The translations under genes and the position numbers were made by a program. Below, piece by piece: positions 17,073 to 28,685 of a stretch of 64,000 bases of DNA (position 1 is its first letter; each line of letters opens with the position of its first letter). Under the pieces are notes generated by a model. It did not search any database. It saw only the letters and a program-made list of their open reading frames with translations, and was not told the DNA's origin. The stretch comes from Synechococcus sp. WH 7805 (GTDB lineage: Bacteria; Cyanobacteriota; Cyanobacteriia; PCC-6307; Cyanobiaceae), in contig NZ_CH724168.1 of NCBI RefSeq assembly GCF_000153285.1, forward strand, positions 2,271,455-2,335,454. Direction: 5' to 3'.

Positions 17073-17561
17073 TCAGTTGCCGAGACCGGAACAGATGTAG
17101 TCGAAATAAACACCCATTTCCTTTCCAGCATCAGGGCCTACGAGCGAGGCGGTGACCTCTTTCATGGCTTGAATGGCCTGGACGGTGGCTCCGATGGGTA
17201 CTCCCAGAGAGTTATAGGTCTCTTTGAGACCGTTCAGCACCCGCTCATCGAGGATGGAGGTGTCTCCAGCCAGCATGGCGTAAGTGGAATAGCGCAAGTA
17301 GTAATCCAAATCGCGGATGCAGGCTGCATAGCGACGGGTGGTGTACATGTTGCCACCAGGACGGGTGATGTCCGAATACAGAAGCGCCTTGGCGACCGCA
17401 TCACGAATGATCGATGAGGCGTTGGCACTGATGGTGGCAGCAGCCTTGACGCGCAGCTCACCACTGGCGAAATAGTTCTCAAGGCTGCTCATGGACGTCG
17501 TGTCCAGGTAAAGACCCTGGACATCGGACTTGTTGATGACGTTGGTGATCGCGTCTTGCAT
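17073..17561 (-). CDS. apcB: ApcB, allophycocyanin beta subunit
   Basis: 162-aa phycobiliprotein subunit. The phycocyanobilin-binding Cys is residue 81 in [13 protein letters not shown], and Asn71 (PGGNMYTTR) is the site normally methylated in beta subunits. Globin-like helices and the C-terminal [11 protein letters not shown] match ApcB. It forms the alpha-beta trimers of the phycobilisome core with ApcA, encoded 39 bp upstream. Confidence 0.98.
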   Translation of the reverse strand: MQDAITNVINKSDVQGLYLDTTSMSSLENYFASGELRVKAAATISANASSIIRDAVAKALLYSDITRPGGNMYTTRRYAACIRDLDYYLRYSTYAMLAGDTSILDERVLNGLKETYNSLGVPIGATVQAIQAMKEVTASLVGPDAGKEMGVYFDYICSGLGN

Positions 17562-17600
17562 GGATCAGGAGTGACGGATAGGGGCGTGAAGTCCAGTGAT

Positions 17601-18086
17601 TCAGGCGAGGGCGCCGACCACGTAGTCGAAGTAGAAGCCAGCTTCCTCGGCGTCGGCACCACTGAGGATGCCCATGGCGACGGTCTTCATTTCACGGACC
17701 GCTTCAGCCATGGCTTCGAGAGGGGTACCCAGGGAGCGGTAGAGCTCGCGGGCGCCGATCACTCCGATTTCTTCGATCGGGGTCACATCACCTGCGACAA
17801 CCCCGTAGGTAACAAGGCGCAAGTAGTAATCCATGTCCCGCAAACAGGTTGCGGTCATCTCCTCGCCGTAGGCATTGCCTCCGGGGGAGATCACGTCGGG
17901 ACGCTTCTGAAACAGCTGGCCGCCAGCGGTTTTCACGATGCGCTCACGACTCTCGCTGAGAACCTGAGCGACACGTAAACGTCGTTGTCCGCCGCCGACG
18001 AAGGCCTTGATCTGGTCCAGTTCTCCTGGACTCAGATAGCGGGCTTCGGCGTCCGCGTTGATGATCGAGTTGGAGACGATGCTCAT
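17601..18086 (-). CDS. apcA: ApcA, allophycocyanin alpha subunit
   Basis: 161-aa phycobiliprotein subunit binding phycocyanobilin at Cys81 ([13 protein letters not shown]). It begins [20 protein letters not shown] and ends [11 protein letters not shown], as in cyanobacterial ApcA. It is the first gene of the apcABC unit; a GAGG element lies a few bases upstream of the start. The 424-bp gap to apcE upstream presumably holds its own strong promoter. Confidence 0.98.
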   Translation of the reverse strand: MSIVSNSIINADAEARYLSPGELDQIKAFVGGGQRRLRVAQVLSESRERIVKTAGGQLFQKRPDVISPGGNAYGEEMTATCLRDMDYYLRLVTYGVVAGDVTPIEEIGVIGARELYRSLGTPLEAMAEAVREMKTVAMGILSGADAEEAGFYFDYVVGALA

Positions 18087-18421
18087 GCAGTTCTACCTCG
18101 AAGCAAGCGGCCGCCCGTAGGAGACCGATATCCGGTGTGTGGTGGTGGTGATCTCGACTGAGATCGGAGAGCAGCTTAAGGGCCGCAGGTGCTCAAATCG
18201 TGGAGATCTGAGCTTGAAAGCCTCAGATGTTGTATCTGTTGACCTTCGGGGATGGAGTCGGCCATCACCTGAAAAGGTGAAGCCGATCGAATGTGATTCT
18301 CAGGCAGCTGCCAAACAAGGTTTGGTGCTGGTAACAGATCTTCATTCCTTGGTACCGATAAGCAAGGTTGTCACTTTGAGAAGCGTTTTCAGATCCGCGG
18401 TTTTTGATTGTCAGGCATCAA
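18087..18421 (-). promoter_or_regulatory. Long apcA upstream region (promoter and untranslated leader)
   Basis: About 335 bp between the apcE terminator and the apcA start with no credible gene; a 98-codon plus-strand frame across it has no family resemblance. Cyanobacterial apc operons are highly expressed and often have long leaders. No promoter element could be identified with confidence by eye. Confidence 0.45.
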
Positions 18422-18451
18422 AAAGCCAGCGGTAAAGATACCGCTGGCTTT
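18422..18451 (-). terminator. Terminator after apcE
   Basis: Perfect hairpin with 13-bp arms (AAAGCCAGCGGTA) and a 4-base loop; on the minus strand the arm ends run into TTTTT. It lies about 60 bp after the apcE stop and separates apcE from apcABC. A weaker T-rich tail on the plus strand could let it act in both directions. Confidence 0.88.
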
Positions 18452-18509
18452 GTTATTTGAAGTCTTCGTGATTATTGATTGAAGGTGCTAGAAGCCTGTT
18501 GGGAAGGGC

Positions 18510-21449
18510 TTACAAGCTTTGTCTGGGCGGTGGTGTGAGTCCGGCATTTCCGCTGTAGAGGGAGGCTGTGCGGGTCAGTGTTGACTGGGGCACGCCTGGC
18601 TGTGAGTTCAGACCCCGGAGGTCAGGAACCTCAGAAGGCTCAAATCCCAGCTTGGAGCGAAGCTCGAGCAACTCCTGAACGGCTGCGCTTTGCCCTGATT
18701 CGGCTCTCACGACCAGGAAACGACTCGTTTCTGCTGGAGTGGATGCCCTGCCAACCAGCGCCATCGTCGCTGCGGTGGCAGCGCGTAGAGGCGCCATTCT
18801 GGACAGTCTCTCCAGGAACGCTTCACTCGTGGCGACCGCTGCTACGAATCCCTCGAGATCGATCTGGCCATCTCTCAGTCGGGATTCGCTGGTGATGAGC
18901 CGTTCGCTTTCAAGAGGCACTCGGTTAAGAAGCTGCCGATACGTGGCATCAGCAACTTCTCTCAGCTCCGATTCGCTTGGATTGACAGGGAGCGAGAGCT
19001 TCACGGGCAGTCCGGAGCGACGCTGGAAGCCCAGTGCGTTCCCCACCTGTAAAGCCGCTGGAAGCCCTGTCTTGCCCTGGTCCTGTTGGATGGTTCGGGT
19101 CAGTCGTGAGTCGAGCGTGCGACTCCAGGAATTGGCGCCTTCCTCGGCAGAGCCTGATGTCGTCGTGCCCCGCTGTGGGCGGCGACGCATCAACGCCGTC
19201 CACTGGGACGCTGGCATGGAACCCACGTCCGCACGCCACTGACCAGCAATGTTTTGCGTTTGACCCTTCAGATTTCTATTGGTGACATCGTTCGTTGTGC
19301 GCAGGCGATCGTCCCGGATTGAATCTGGACGACGTCCCATGGCCAAGTCGACAACAGCTTTGAGATCGATGGGGCGTCGCAGGGCGGGCGCCCGGCGCGT
19401 GTTCAGATCAGCTGGCGTGATGTATCGCTCGTAGGGAACGGTGTCCTCACCAAAGCAATCCTTGTAATCCTGTCCGTTGATCAATGCATCAACGAGACCG
19501 TAGAAGCCTTGTCGGGCAGCGGTATCAAACAGAGCATCAATTTCCCACCGACCAAAGGTGGGTCGCCCCAGAAGTCTGCGATGCATCACTTCGATGGCTT
19601 TAGTGATGTAGAGACCTTCCCAGTAGCGACGACGGAACGCGTTAGAGCGGGCAACGGATCGCACGAAGTCGCGCAGGCTGATATCTCCGTTTTCGAGTCG
19701 AGCTTCTTCTGAGCTGAGTCGCTCTCCTGCGTAGCCGGCTGTTCCGAGAACCTGCACGTAAACCGCTTTGATCACAGCCTGGGTGGAGGATTCGGTGTTG
19801 CGAATGCTGGGCTGGCCCCCTCGGCGAGGAACGGCGGCGCCACCCGTTGCGATCTGCTGGAGGCGCATGACCCTTGGGCCGACCTTGCGAGGGCGGCTTC
19901 CCCGGAATTGCGGGCTGTCCATCTGACCCGGCTGGGCCATGCCATTGCTGACCAGCAGTCGGCGGGTGTCGTAACCAAAGGGTGCCGGTCGCGTTGCGAC
20001 CGAAGCCGTTGACGAGGGGAAGATCGCGCCGTATTGGTTGCCAACGGGATCATTCCCTCCGCCGTAGACATGCTGATCCCCGAGAGGCTGGCGATAGGAG
20101 GCGTAGAGGGTGACGTACTGAGGCGCCCCCTCGAAGGGTGCGCTGAACCGGAACAAGCGACGGTTTGATCCCCAGCCCGCACTTTCCTGGGCTTCTTCGC
20201 CGAGATCGCGCAGATAGGGAACTGTTTCCTCTCCAAAGGTCTGGGCGTACTCACTGCCGTTAACGAGGACATCAACGAGTCCGTTCAGACCTTGAGAACT
20301 GACGATGGAAAAGGCTTTGCGGAATTCTTCGAGAGAACTGATGCCGCGGCCGAGAAAATGGCGGTAAGCCAATTCCACGACGCGACTGTTGACAAAACGT
20401 CCGTAGAACTGAGTTCGATATTCCTTGCTTCGGCCCAGAGCGCGAATGAATTCGCGCATTGAGATCTTGCCCTGCAAGAGCTGGCTTGCCTCAGCGCGAC
20501 AGGGTGTTTGGGAGTAGCCCTTGGCGATGTCCCGTTCAAAAACTTGTCGATACGCGGCTTTCACCACCTCTGCTTTTTCAGCACCGGATAGACCGGGTCG
20601 CATTTCAAAACGCTGGGCTGACTCGGCGGCTAGGGCATAGATCGCCGGCAGCTGCAGACCCTGCCGTACGGCACTTCCAGGCTTCTGCCGAGTTGATGGT
20701 GTGGCGACGGCCAGTTCCTGTAAGAGAACGTTGAAGCAGTCGATGGTGAGACGGCGAGCTTCCGGAAGCTCTCGAAGCAGCTGGGCAGACGCGGCACGCA
20801 TCTCCTGCAGCGCCACATTGGTCGCCGTCAGCGAGCAGTTTTTCAGAAGAATGTCGCGAAGTCCCCGGGTGTTCACCGAGAGAATGCTCGGGTCTCCTGC
20901 AACAAGGGCATAGCCCACATATCGGAGAAACCAGCCCATGTCGCGCACGGATTTGCGCATGAACGCCGGGCCGTATTTGGCCACGCTGATGGGGTTGAAC
21001 CCGGTGGGGAGTACCACGCGCACATCGGCATCACCGCCTGTTCCTTCCAGAAGTCTGGAGAGAAAGTTGCCGCGCCTGGTGGTTCCGCTGTCTCCGGTGA
21101 AGGTACGGACCGATTGCTCAAAGGCGACTTGATCCGCGGCCAGGGGTGTTCCATCGCCTGACTTTCGATCCTCTCCTGTTGTGAGAGGGCTCTCAAGGAA
21201 GGACAGAGGGGTGCCGCCCACGAAGATTCTGTTGGCTGCACGGGCCACGATCGACTCGGCATTCGCAGCGATGACCCGTGAGGCTTCGAGCCTGTCGTTT
21301 CCGCTACGGAAAAAAGTGATGAGCGAGTCCAGCTCCCCCAAGTCGGGGAAACGATCCTGCTGCTCCGCTTGGCGAACGCTGGAGAGCGGCAGTGTGTCGT
21401 ACAGCTGGGGGGAAACCCTTGGGCTGCCGCTGCTGGCGGTCACTGTCAT
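18510..21449 (-). CDS. apcE: ApcE, phycobilisome core-membrane linker (LCM)
   Basis: 979-aa terminal emitter and anchor of the phycobilisome to the thylakoid. Residues ~20-250 form an allophycocyanin-like domain with an insertion loop; RDMGWFLRYVGYALVAGD matches the chromophore pocket and Cys205 (LLKNCSLTA) is the likely phycocyanobilin attachment site. Linker repeats follow at ~285-415 and ~555-680, and a more divergent one at ~823-930; three repeats suggest a tricylindrical core. The ATG at 21449 is chosen over one four codons earlier. A terminator follows, and the upstream gap is shared with a divergent methyltransferase. Confidence 0.97.
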   Translation of the reverse strand: MTVTASSGSPRVSPQLYDTLPLSSVRQAEQQDRFPDLGELDSLITFFRSGNDRLEASRVIAANAESIVARAANRIFVGGTPLSFLESPLTTGEDRKSGDGTPLAADQVAFEQSVRTFTGDSGTTRRGNFLSRLLEGTGGDADVRVVLPTGFNPISVAKYGPAFMRKSVRDMGWFLRYVGYALVAGDPSILSVNTRGLRDILLKNCSLTATNVALQEMRAASAQLLRELPEARRLTIDCFNVLLQELAVATPSTRQKPGSAVRQGLQLPAIYALAAESAQRFEMRPGLSGAEKAEVVKAAYRQVFERDIAKGYSQTPCRAEASQLLQGKISMREFIRALGRSKEYRTQFYGRFVNSRVVELAYRHFLGRGISSLEEFRKAFSIVSSQGLNGLVDVLVNGSEYAQTFGEETVPYLRDLGEEAQESAGWGSNRRLFRFSAPFEGAPQYVTLYASYRQPLGDQHVYGGGNDPVGNQYGAIFPSSTASVATRPAPFGYDTRRLLVSNGMAQPGQMDSPQFRGSRPRKVGPRVMRLQQIATGGAAVPRRGGQPSIRNTESSTQAVIKAVYVQVLGTAGYAGERLSSEEARLENGDISLRDFVRSVARSNAFRRRYWEGLYITKAIEVMHRRLLGRPTFGRWEIDALFDTAARQGFYGLVDALINGQDYKDCFGEDTVPYERYITPADLNTRRAPALRRPIDLKAVVDLAMGRRPDSIRDDRLRTTNDVTNRNLKGQTQNIAGQWRADVGSMPASQWTALMRRRPQRGTTTSGSAEEGANSWSRTLDSRLTRTIQQDQGKTGLPAALQVGNALGFQRRSGLPVKLSLPVNPSESELREVADATYRQLLNRVPLESERLITSESRLRDGQIDLEGFVAAVATSEAFLERLSRMAPLRAATAATMALVGRASTPAETSRFLVVRAESGQSAAVQELLELRSKLGFEPSEVPDLRGLNSQPGVPQSTLTRTASLYSGNAGLTPPPRQSL

Positions 21450-21609
21450 GAACGGGAGCAAGCCGGATCCAGCCAGGTTACGGCTCGTGCCGAGAGCACT
21501 TGGAGTGCCATGAACAAATGTTTGCAGGGGGTGCTGTCAGCAGTGACGCATTGCGAGGGCGCATGAAATGCTCCATCTCAAGTTGCTCGACCCCTGGAGA
21601 CCGCTGCTG

Positions 21610-22830
21610 ATGAAACCAACTCCATCCGACGCCGCCACTCCAGTGGTGAGTGATTTTTACGACCGTTTCCCCTATCCGGGTGATCCTGTCCAGGACGGTC
21701 CGCCTCCCGGATACAACTGGCGATGGTGTTTGGAGAGCGTCAATGGCGCTGTGAGGGGAGAAAGTTCTGCCCGAGAGGACGCAGCGAGACCGCCCCGGAT
21801 CCTTGATGCAGGCTGTGGCACAGGCGTCAGTACCGACTATCTCTGCCACCTCAATCCTGGAGCTGAGGTGTTGGCCGTCGACATCAGCGCCGGTGCCCTG
21901 AACTTGGCCAGAGAACGGTTGCATCTCTCCAGAGGAGCGCAGCAGGTTCGATCACTGCGTCAGGAACAGCGGAGCCTTTTGGATCTGCACGGTGAGGGAC
22001 CGTTCGACTACATCAATTCCGTCGGTGTCCTGCACCATTTGCGTGACCCTCTCGCTGGACTCAAAGCGCTTGCTGCGCTGCTGGACGATGACGGCTTAAT
22101 GCATCTCTTCCTGTACGCGAATGCAGGGCGTTGGGAGATCCACCGCACGCAGAGGGCCCTGACCAGGCTTGGCGTGGGGCAGGACAGTGAGGCCCTGCGC
22201 CTTGGCCGACAGCTGTTCGATGTGCTGCCTGAATCCAATCGCCTTCGCCGCAACCATGAACAGCGCTGGTTGATTGACACCGCTGCTGATGCCAATTTCG
22301 CAGATATGTATCTGCACCCACAGGAGACCAGTTACGACCTCAAAACGCTTTTTGCCTTGATTGAGGCCTCCGAGCTTCATTTTGTTGGTTTCTCCAACCC
22401 GTCGGTCTGGGATCCGGCTCGACTTCTGAGCGGTGATCTCCTCGTACGGGCGCAATCACTCCCCATTCAGGATCAGTGGTTTTTGATCGAGGATCTCGAC
22501 ACGGAGATCAGTCATTTCGAGTTTTTTGTTGCACGGAAGCCGATTCAGAAGCGGTGCTGGGACGACGACGGGGAGCTGTTAGGAACACGAAGCCGCCGCC
22601 AGTCCTGTTTGTGGGGGTGGCCTTCCGCCAGCCTGCTGGGTCCTGATCTTGAGCCGATTGCTTTGTCTCCGCAGGAAAAACAGCTGCTTGAAGCCGTGGA
22701 CGCCCACCCTGAGCATTCTCTCGGTGAGCTCGCTTTAGGCGCTTGGACCGCTGATGTGGCAAGGACTCTGATCCAACGTCGTCTGCTCTTGCCCATCGCC
22801 GAAGCAGGGGGGGGCGGGGAAAACGCGTGA
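21610..22830 (+). CDS. Class I SAM-dependent methyltransferase
   Basis: 406-aa protein with SAM-binding motif ILDAGCGTGVSTDYL near residue 60, acidic motif VLAVDIS, and the post-motif INSVGVLHHLRDP. The N-terminal FYDRFPYPGDP is a recognisable feature of a cyanobacterial methyltransferase group. A long C-terminal part without catalytic motifs follows. The substrate is unknown. ATG at 21610 is preferred over one 14 codons upstream. It lies just upstream of the ATP synthase operon and its stop overlaps a possible GTG start (22827) for the next reading frame. Confidence 0.82.
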   Translation: MKPTPSDAATPVVSDFYDRFPYPGDPVQDGPPPGYNWRWCLESVNGAVRGESSAREDAARPPRILDAGCGTGVSTDYLCHLNPGAEVLAVDISAGALNLARERLHLSRGAQQVRSLRQEQRSLLDLHGEGPFDYINSVGVLHHLRDPLAGLKALAALLDDDGLMHLFLYANAGRWEIHRTQRALTRLGVGQDSEALRLGRQLFDVLPESNRLRRNHEQRWLIDTAADANFADMYLHPQETSYDLKTLFALIEASELHFVGFSNPSVWDPARLLSGDLLVRAQSLPIQDQWFLIEDLDTEISHFEFFVARKPIQKRCWDDDGELLGTRSRRQSCLWGWPSASLLGPDLEPIALSPQEKQLLEAVDAHPEHSLGELALGAWTADVARTLIQRRLLLPIAEAGGGGENA

Positions 22831-22916
22831 TAGATTCCGCGCGCTTTCTCAGGCGTTGTTTGCTGGCTACCACTCCGATCGAATCAAGTGCGGCATCTGT
22901 TGCGACCGATTCGGGT

Positions 22917-23252
22917 ATGGGTGAGTACGCCAAGCTCCAGCGACGCCTGATGCTGGCCACCCTCACCGTTTCCTTGATCGCGGCTCTGGTCGCCCTTGTT
23001 CGATTCGATGTTCTGGTGGCTCGCAGCCTGCTGGTGGGCTCGTGTGCTGGTCTTCTGTACCTGCGCTTACTCGCCCGCAGCGTGGCCAGGCTCGGCGGAG
23101 GTTCCCGTCAGGTTGGGCGATTTCAGCTGGTGGTGCCAATGCTTCTCATCGTGGCGGCGGCCAAACTTCCCCAGCTTGAACTTCTTCCAGCCTTCATCGG
23201 TTTTCTTCTCTACAAGCCCGCTTTGATTCTTCAGATCGTCATCGACGCCTGA
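22917..23252 (+). CDS. atpI: ATP synthase subunit I-like protein (Atp1)
   Basis: 111-aa membrane protein with four hydrophobic segments ([55 protein letters not shown]). Position as the first gene before subunit a identifies it as the small assembly factor Atp1/UncI, which assists c-ring assembly. ATG at 22917 is used because the upstream GTG at 22827 would add 30 unlike residues. Symbol follows the common bacterial usage; in some cyanobacterial literature atpI denotes subunit a. Confidence 0.85.
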   Translation: MGEYAKLQRRLMLATLTVSLIAALVALVRFDVLVARSLLVGSCAGLLYLRLLARSVARLGGGSRQVGRFQLVVPMLLIVAAAKLPQLELLPAFIGFLLYKPALILQIVIDA

Positions 23253-23274
23253 ATTCGCGCACTCAATCACCGTC

Positions 23275-24003
23275 ATGGTTCCGTCGCTCCTCAATCTGCC
23301 CTTTGCTGAACTCGAGGTCGGTCAGCATCTCTATTGGCAGATCGGCAATCTGAACCTGCATGGCCAGGTTTTCCTCAGCTCTTGGGTCGTGATCGGCTTG
23401 CTGCTTCTGCTCGTTGTGAGCGGGACCCGCAAGATGGAACGCGATCCCAAGGGTGTTCAGAACCTCCTGGAATACCTTTGGGATTATCTTCGTGAGCTCG
23501 CACGGGAGCAGATCGGAGAGAAGGCTTACAGAGATTGGCTTCCTTTCGTGGGAACCCTGTTCCTGTTCATCTTCGTTTGCAACTGGGGTGGTGCCTTGAT
23601 CCCCTGGCGCCTGATCGAGCTTCCTAACGGAGAGCTCGGTGCACCCACAGCCGACATCAACACCACAGTGGCCATGGCGCTGCTGGTGTCATTGTCGTAT
23701 TTCTACGCGGGGCTGAGCCGCAAAGGGCTGCGTTACTTCGAGTACTACGTGGAGCCGACCCCGATCATGCTCCCGTTCAAGATCATCGAGGATTTCACGA
23801 AGCCTCTCTCGCTCTCATTCCGTCTTTTCGGCAACATCCTTGCTGATGAACTGGTAGTGGCCGTTCTTGCCTTCCTTGTGCCTGTGCTGGTCCCACTACC
23901 CGCCATGTTCCTCGGTTTGTTCACCAGTGCCATCCAGGCGCTGATTTTTGCCACTCTCGCCGCGAATTACATCGGCGAGGCTGTGCATGAAGAGGCCCAC
24001 TAG
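23275..24003 (+). CDS. atpB: ATP synthase subunit a
   Basis: 242-aa Fo subunit forming the proton half-channels next to the c-ring. Membrane segments are visible around [25 protein letters not shown] and the C-terminal [18 protein letters not shown]. The conserved channel helix [17 protein letters not shown] includes the essential Arg. The E. coli naming system is used here; cyanobacterial papers may call it atpI. Confidence 0.96.
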   Translation: MVPSLLNLPFAELEVGQHLYWQIGNLNLHGQVFLSSWVVIGLLLLLVVSGTRKMERDPKGVQNLLEYLWDYLRELAREQIGEKAYRDWLPFVGTLFLFIFVCNWGGALIPWRLIELPNGELGAPTADINTTVAMALLVSLSYFYAGLSRKGLRYFEYYVEPTPIMLPFKIIEDFTKPLSLSFRLFGNILADELVVAVLAFLVPVLVPLPAMFLGLFTSAIQALIFATLAANYIGEAVHEEAH

Positions 24004-24043
24004 GTCTCTTTGTGCCTTTCGCAGGTCCCCAGTGATCTGCTAA

Positions 24044-24406
<363 letters not shown>

Positions 24407-24486
24407 TCAGATTCGGTTGCGGGGTGACCTCGTGTCACCCCACTCCACTGATCCGCTCGATTTGACTTACCCAATCGCATCCTTCC

Positions 24487-24951
24487 ATGACCTGGCTTCT
24501 GCTCGCTGAAGCAGGTGTTCCGGAGGGAGGTCTTTTTGACCTCGATGCCACCCTTCCGCTGATGGCGGTTCAGGTGGTTCTCCTCACCTTCCTGCTCAAT
24601 TCCCTGTTCTTCCGGCCGGTCGGCAAGGTCGTGGAAGATCGCGAGGGTTACATCGCGACCAGTCGTGCTGACGCCAAGCAAAAGCTTGAGCAAATCAATC
24701 GACTGGAAGCCGATCTCCAAGATCAACTGCGTGGAGCCCGTCAGGCCGCTCAGGCCGCCATTGTCGAGGCTGAACAGGACGTTGATCGTCTCTACCGCGA
24801 GGCTCTTGCTGAAGCGGAGACCGAAGCCAATCGCACTCGCGAAAAAGCACGGCGTGAGATCGAGACCCAACGAGAATCCGCCCAGGCTCAGCTCATGAGT
24901 CAGGTGGATCAGCTCAGTGCCCAGATCATCAACAGACTTCTGGCCGCCTGA
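24487..24951 (+). CDS. atpF2: ATP synthase subunit b'
   Basis: 154-aa peripheral-stalk subunit found in cyanobacteria and plastids in place of a second b subunit. One N-terminal membrane segment ([18 protein letters not shown]) is followed by a long charged alpha-helical/coiled-coil region to the end. Its stop overlaps the start of b by one base. Also called atpG in cyanobacterial nomenclature. Confidence 0.95.
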   Translation: MTWLLLAEAGVPEGGLFDLDATLPLMAVQVVLLTFLLNSLFFRPVGKVVEDREGYIATSRADAKQKLEQINRLEADLQDQLRGARQAAQAAIVEAEQDVDRLYREALAEAETEANRTREKARREIETQRESAQAQLMSQVDQLSAQIINRLLAA

Positions 24952-25475
24952 TGATGACCATGTCTCTTCCACTCTTTGCCTCGGAAGGTGGGTTCGGTCT
25001 GAACCTCAACCTTTTCGAGACCAACCTCATCAACCTCGTCATTGTGATCGGGGTTCTTTACTGGTTCCTGAAGGGCTTCTTAGGGGGCATCCTTGAGCGT
25101 CGCCGGCAAGCGATTCTGAAGGACCTTGAGGATTCCGAGGGCCGTCTGCGCAAGGCCACCACTGATCTGGCTCGCGCCCAAGAGGATCTTGCTGCTGCTC
25201 AGCAGAAAGCAGAGAAAATCCGCTCCGACGGCAAAGCCAGGGCTGAAGCGATCCGTAAGGACGGTGAACTGCGCACGATCAATGCCATGGCTGCGGTCAA
25301 GCAGGATGCTCTGGCTGATCTGAATGCAGAAGGTGCTCGCCTCACCGAACAACTGCGCCGCGAAGCTGCGCTGGCCGCCATCGACAAGGCGATGACAGAA
25401 CTTCCTGGACGTCTTGATGCAGCGGGTCAGTCCCGTTTAATCGATGCCTCCATCAGCAACTTGGAGGACGCCTAA
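24951..25475 (+). CDS. atpF: ATP synthase subunit b
   Basis: 174-aa peripheral-stalk subunit with membrane segment NLINLVIVIGVLYWFL near residue 26, the short motif GGILERRRQAI, and a long charged coiled-coil. It overlaps the b' stop and the delta start by one base at each end, indicating coupled translation. Confidence 0.95.
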   Translation: MMTMSLPLFASEGGFGLNLNLFETNLINLVIVIGVLYWFLKGFLGGILERRRQAILKDLEDSEGRLRKATTDLARAQEDLAAAQQKAEKIRSDGKARAEAIRKDGELRTINAMAAVKQDALADLNAEGARLTEQLRREAALAAIDKAMTELPGRLDAAGQSRLIDASISNLEDA

Positions 25476-26023
25476 TGCCACTGCTGAATACTCTGGCGAC
25501 TCCCTACGCCGAAGCTCTTCTGCAAGTCACTGACGCTCGCAGCGAATCCGAAGACGTCGCAGGTCAGTGCAAGGAACTCCTTTCGGTCTGGGAATCCAGC
25601 ACCGCCTTGCGCGAAGCCATGACGTCACCGGTGCTTGAGCCTGCTGCCAAGAAAAAGGCCCTAGGACAACTTTTGGCAGAGCAGATCAAGCCGTCACTCA
25701 TGAACCTTCTCAAGGTTCTTGCTGATCGGCAGCGCTTGACGGCTCTCGATGCCGTGCTGCGCCGCTATCTGGAGCTGTATCGGGAATCCCGCAACATCTC
25801 CCTGGCTTATGTCCGCAGCGCTCAGGCCCTGTCTGACGAGCAGACCAAGGCCCTCACGGCAAAGGTTCAGTCCATGGTCGGAACCGGTTCCGTTGAGATT
25901 GACCTCACCATCGACTCCAGCCTGATCGGTGGCTTCGTGATCAATATCGGCTCTCAGGTCATCGACGCCAGCCTGTCTGGTCAGGTTCGACGCCTTGGGC
26001 TTTCGCTCGCGAAGGCGAGCTGA
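25475..26023 (+). CDS. atpH: ATP synthase subunit delta
   Basis: 182-aa subunit that fastens the peripheral stalk to the top of F1. Typical features are ATPYAEALLQV near residue 8 and the C-terminal pattern VEIDLTIDSSLIGGFVI with the conserved GGF. It starts at TAATG overlapping subunit b and precedes subunit alpha by 60 bp. Confidence 0.95.
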   Translation: MPLLNTLATPYAEALLQVTDARSESEDVAGQCKELLSVWESSTALREAMTSPVLEPAAKKKALGQLLAEQIKPSLMNLLKVLADRQRLTALDAVLRRYLELYRESRNISLAYVRSAQALSDEQTKALTAKVQSMVGTGSVEIDLTIDSSLIGGFVINIGSQVIDASLSGQVRRLGLSLAKAS

Positions 26024-27604
<1,581 letters not shown>

Positions 27605-27615
27605 GGTCCTGAGAC

Positions 27616-28566
27616 ATGGCAAATCTCAAAGAGATCCGCGATCGGATCAAATCAGTCAAGAACACTCGCAAGATCACCGAGGCCATGCGTCTCGTGGCCG
27701 CAGCCAAGGTGCGTCGTGCCCAAGAACAGGTTCTGCGCAGCCGTCCTTTTGCGGACCGTCTGGCCAGGCTTCTGGAAAATCTTCAGGCGCGCATGCGTTT
27801 TGAGGATGCCGATGCCCCTCTGCTTGAGGAACGTGAGCTGGAAACCGTCACCCTCATGGCGGTGACCGGTGATCGTGGTCTGTGTGGTGGCTATAACGCC
27901 AACATCATCAAGCGCACCGAGCTACGTTTTGCTGAACTGCAAGGCAAGGGCTACAAGGTGAATCTTGTGTTGATCGGTCGAAAGGCCATCAGTTATTTCA
28001 CCAATCGCAGTTATCCGATTCAGGCCACATTTACAGGACTTGAGCAGGTCCCTACGGCTGATGAAGCTGGATCTGTGGCGAACGAAGTGTTCGCGGAGTT
28101 TCTCTCCGAAACCACCGATCGGGTTGAAATTATTTTCACCAAGTTCATCAATCTGGTGAGCTGCAAGCCTGTCGTACAGACCCTTCTTCCGCTTGATCCT
28201 CAGGGTATCGCTGACGCGGATGATGAGATCTTCCGCCTTACAACCAAAGAGGGCGATCTCAGGGTGGAAACAGGTTCGGCTCCTGCCAACACGCAACCGG
28301 AGATTTCCTCCGAGATTGTGTTTGAGCAGAGTCCCGATCAGCTGCTGAACGCTCTTCTGCCTCTTTATTTGCAGAATCAGGTGCTTCGTTCACTGCAGGA
28401 GGCAGCCGCTTCTGAGTTGGCGAGCCGAATGACGGCGATGAACAATGCCAGCGATAACGCCAAAGCGTTAGCTAAAACTCTGACCCTCGACTACAACAAA
28501 GCCCGTCAGGCAGCCATTACCCAGGAGATCCTGGAGGTTGCTGGCGGTGCAGCAGCAGTCGGTTGA
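27616..28566 (+). CDS. atpG: ATP synthase subunit gamma
   Basis: 316-aa central rotor shaft. It opens [24 protein letters not shown] and closes with the helix containing [20 protein letters not shown]. Length above 300 reflects the insertion known from cyanobacterial gamma subunits; the disulfide pair that gives redox control in chloroplasts was not recognised. Last gene of this ATP synthase unit. Confidence 0.97.
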   Translation: MANLKEIRDRIKSVKNTRKITEAMRLVAAAKVRRAQEQVLRSRPFADRLARLLENLQARMRFEDADAPLLEERELETVTLMAVTGDRGLCGGYNANIIKRTELRFAELQGKGYKVNLVLIGRKAISYFTNRSYPIQATFTGLEQVPTADEAGSVANEVFAEFLSETTDRVEIIFTKFINLVSCKPVVQTLLPLDPQGIADADDEIFRLTTKEGDLRVETGSAPANTQPEISSEIVFEQSPDQLLNALLPLYLQNQVLRSLQEAAASELASRMTAMNNASDNAKALAKTLTLDYNKARQAAITQEILEVAGGAAAVG

Positions 28567-28593
28567 TAGAGCGTTGATTCATCGGAATCGATC

Positions 28594-28622
28594 AAGCCGG
28601 TCCTTGGACCGGCTTTTTTTTG
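28594..28622 (+). terminator. Terminator of the main ATP synthase operon
   Basis: Hairpin with 10-bp arms (AAGCCGGTCC / GGACCGGCTT), two-base loop and a run of eight Ts, starting about 28 bp after the gamma stop. Confidence 0.92.
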
Positions 28623-28685
28623 GTTTCGAAGCATCCATCGGCTCCCCTGCATGACCGATGCTGAAGATCTGCTGCCGCTCACGTT

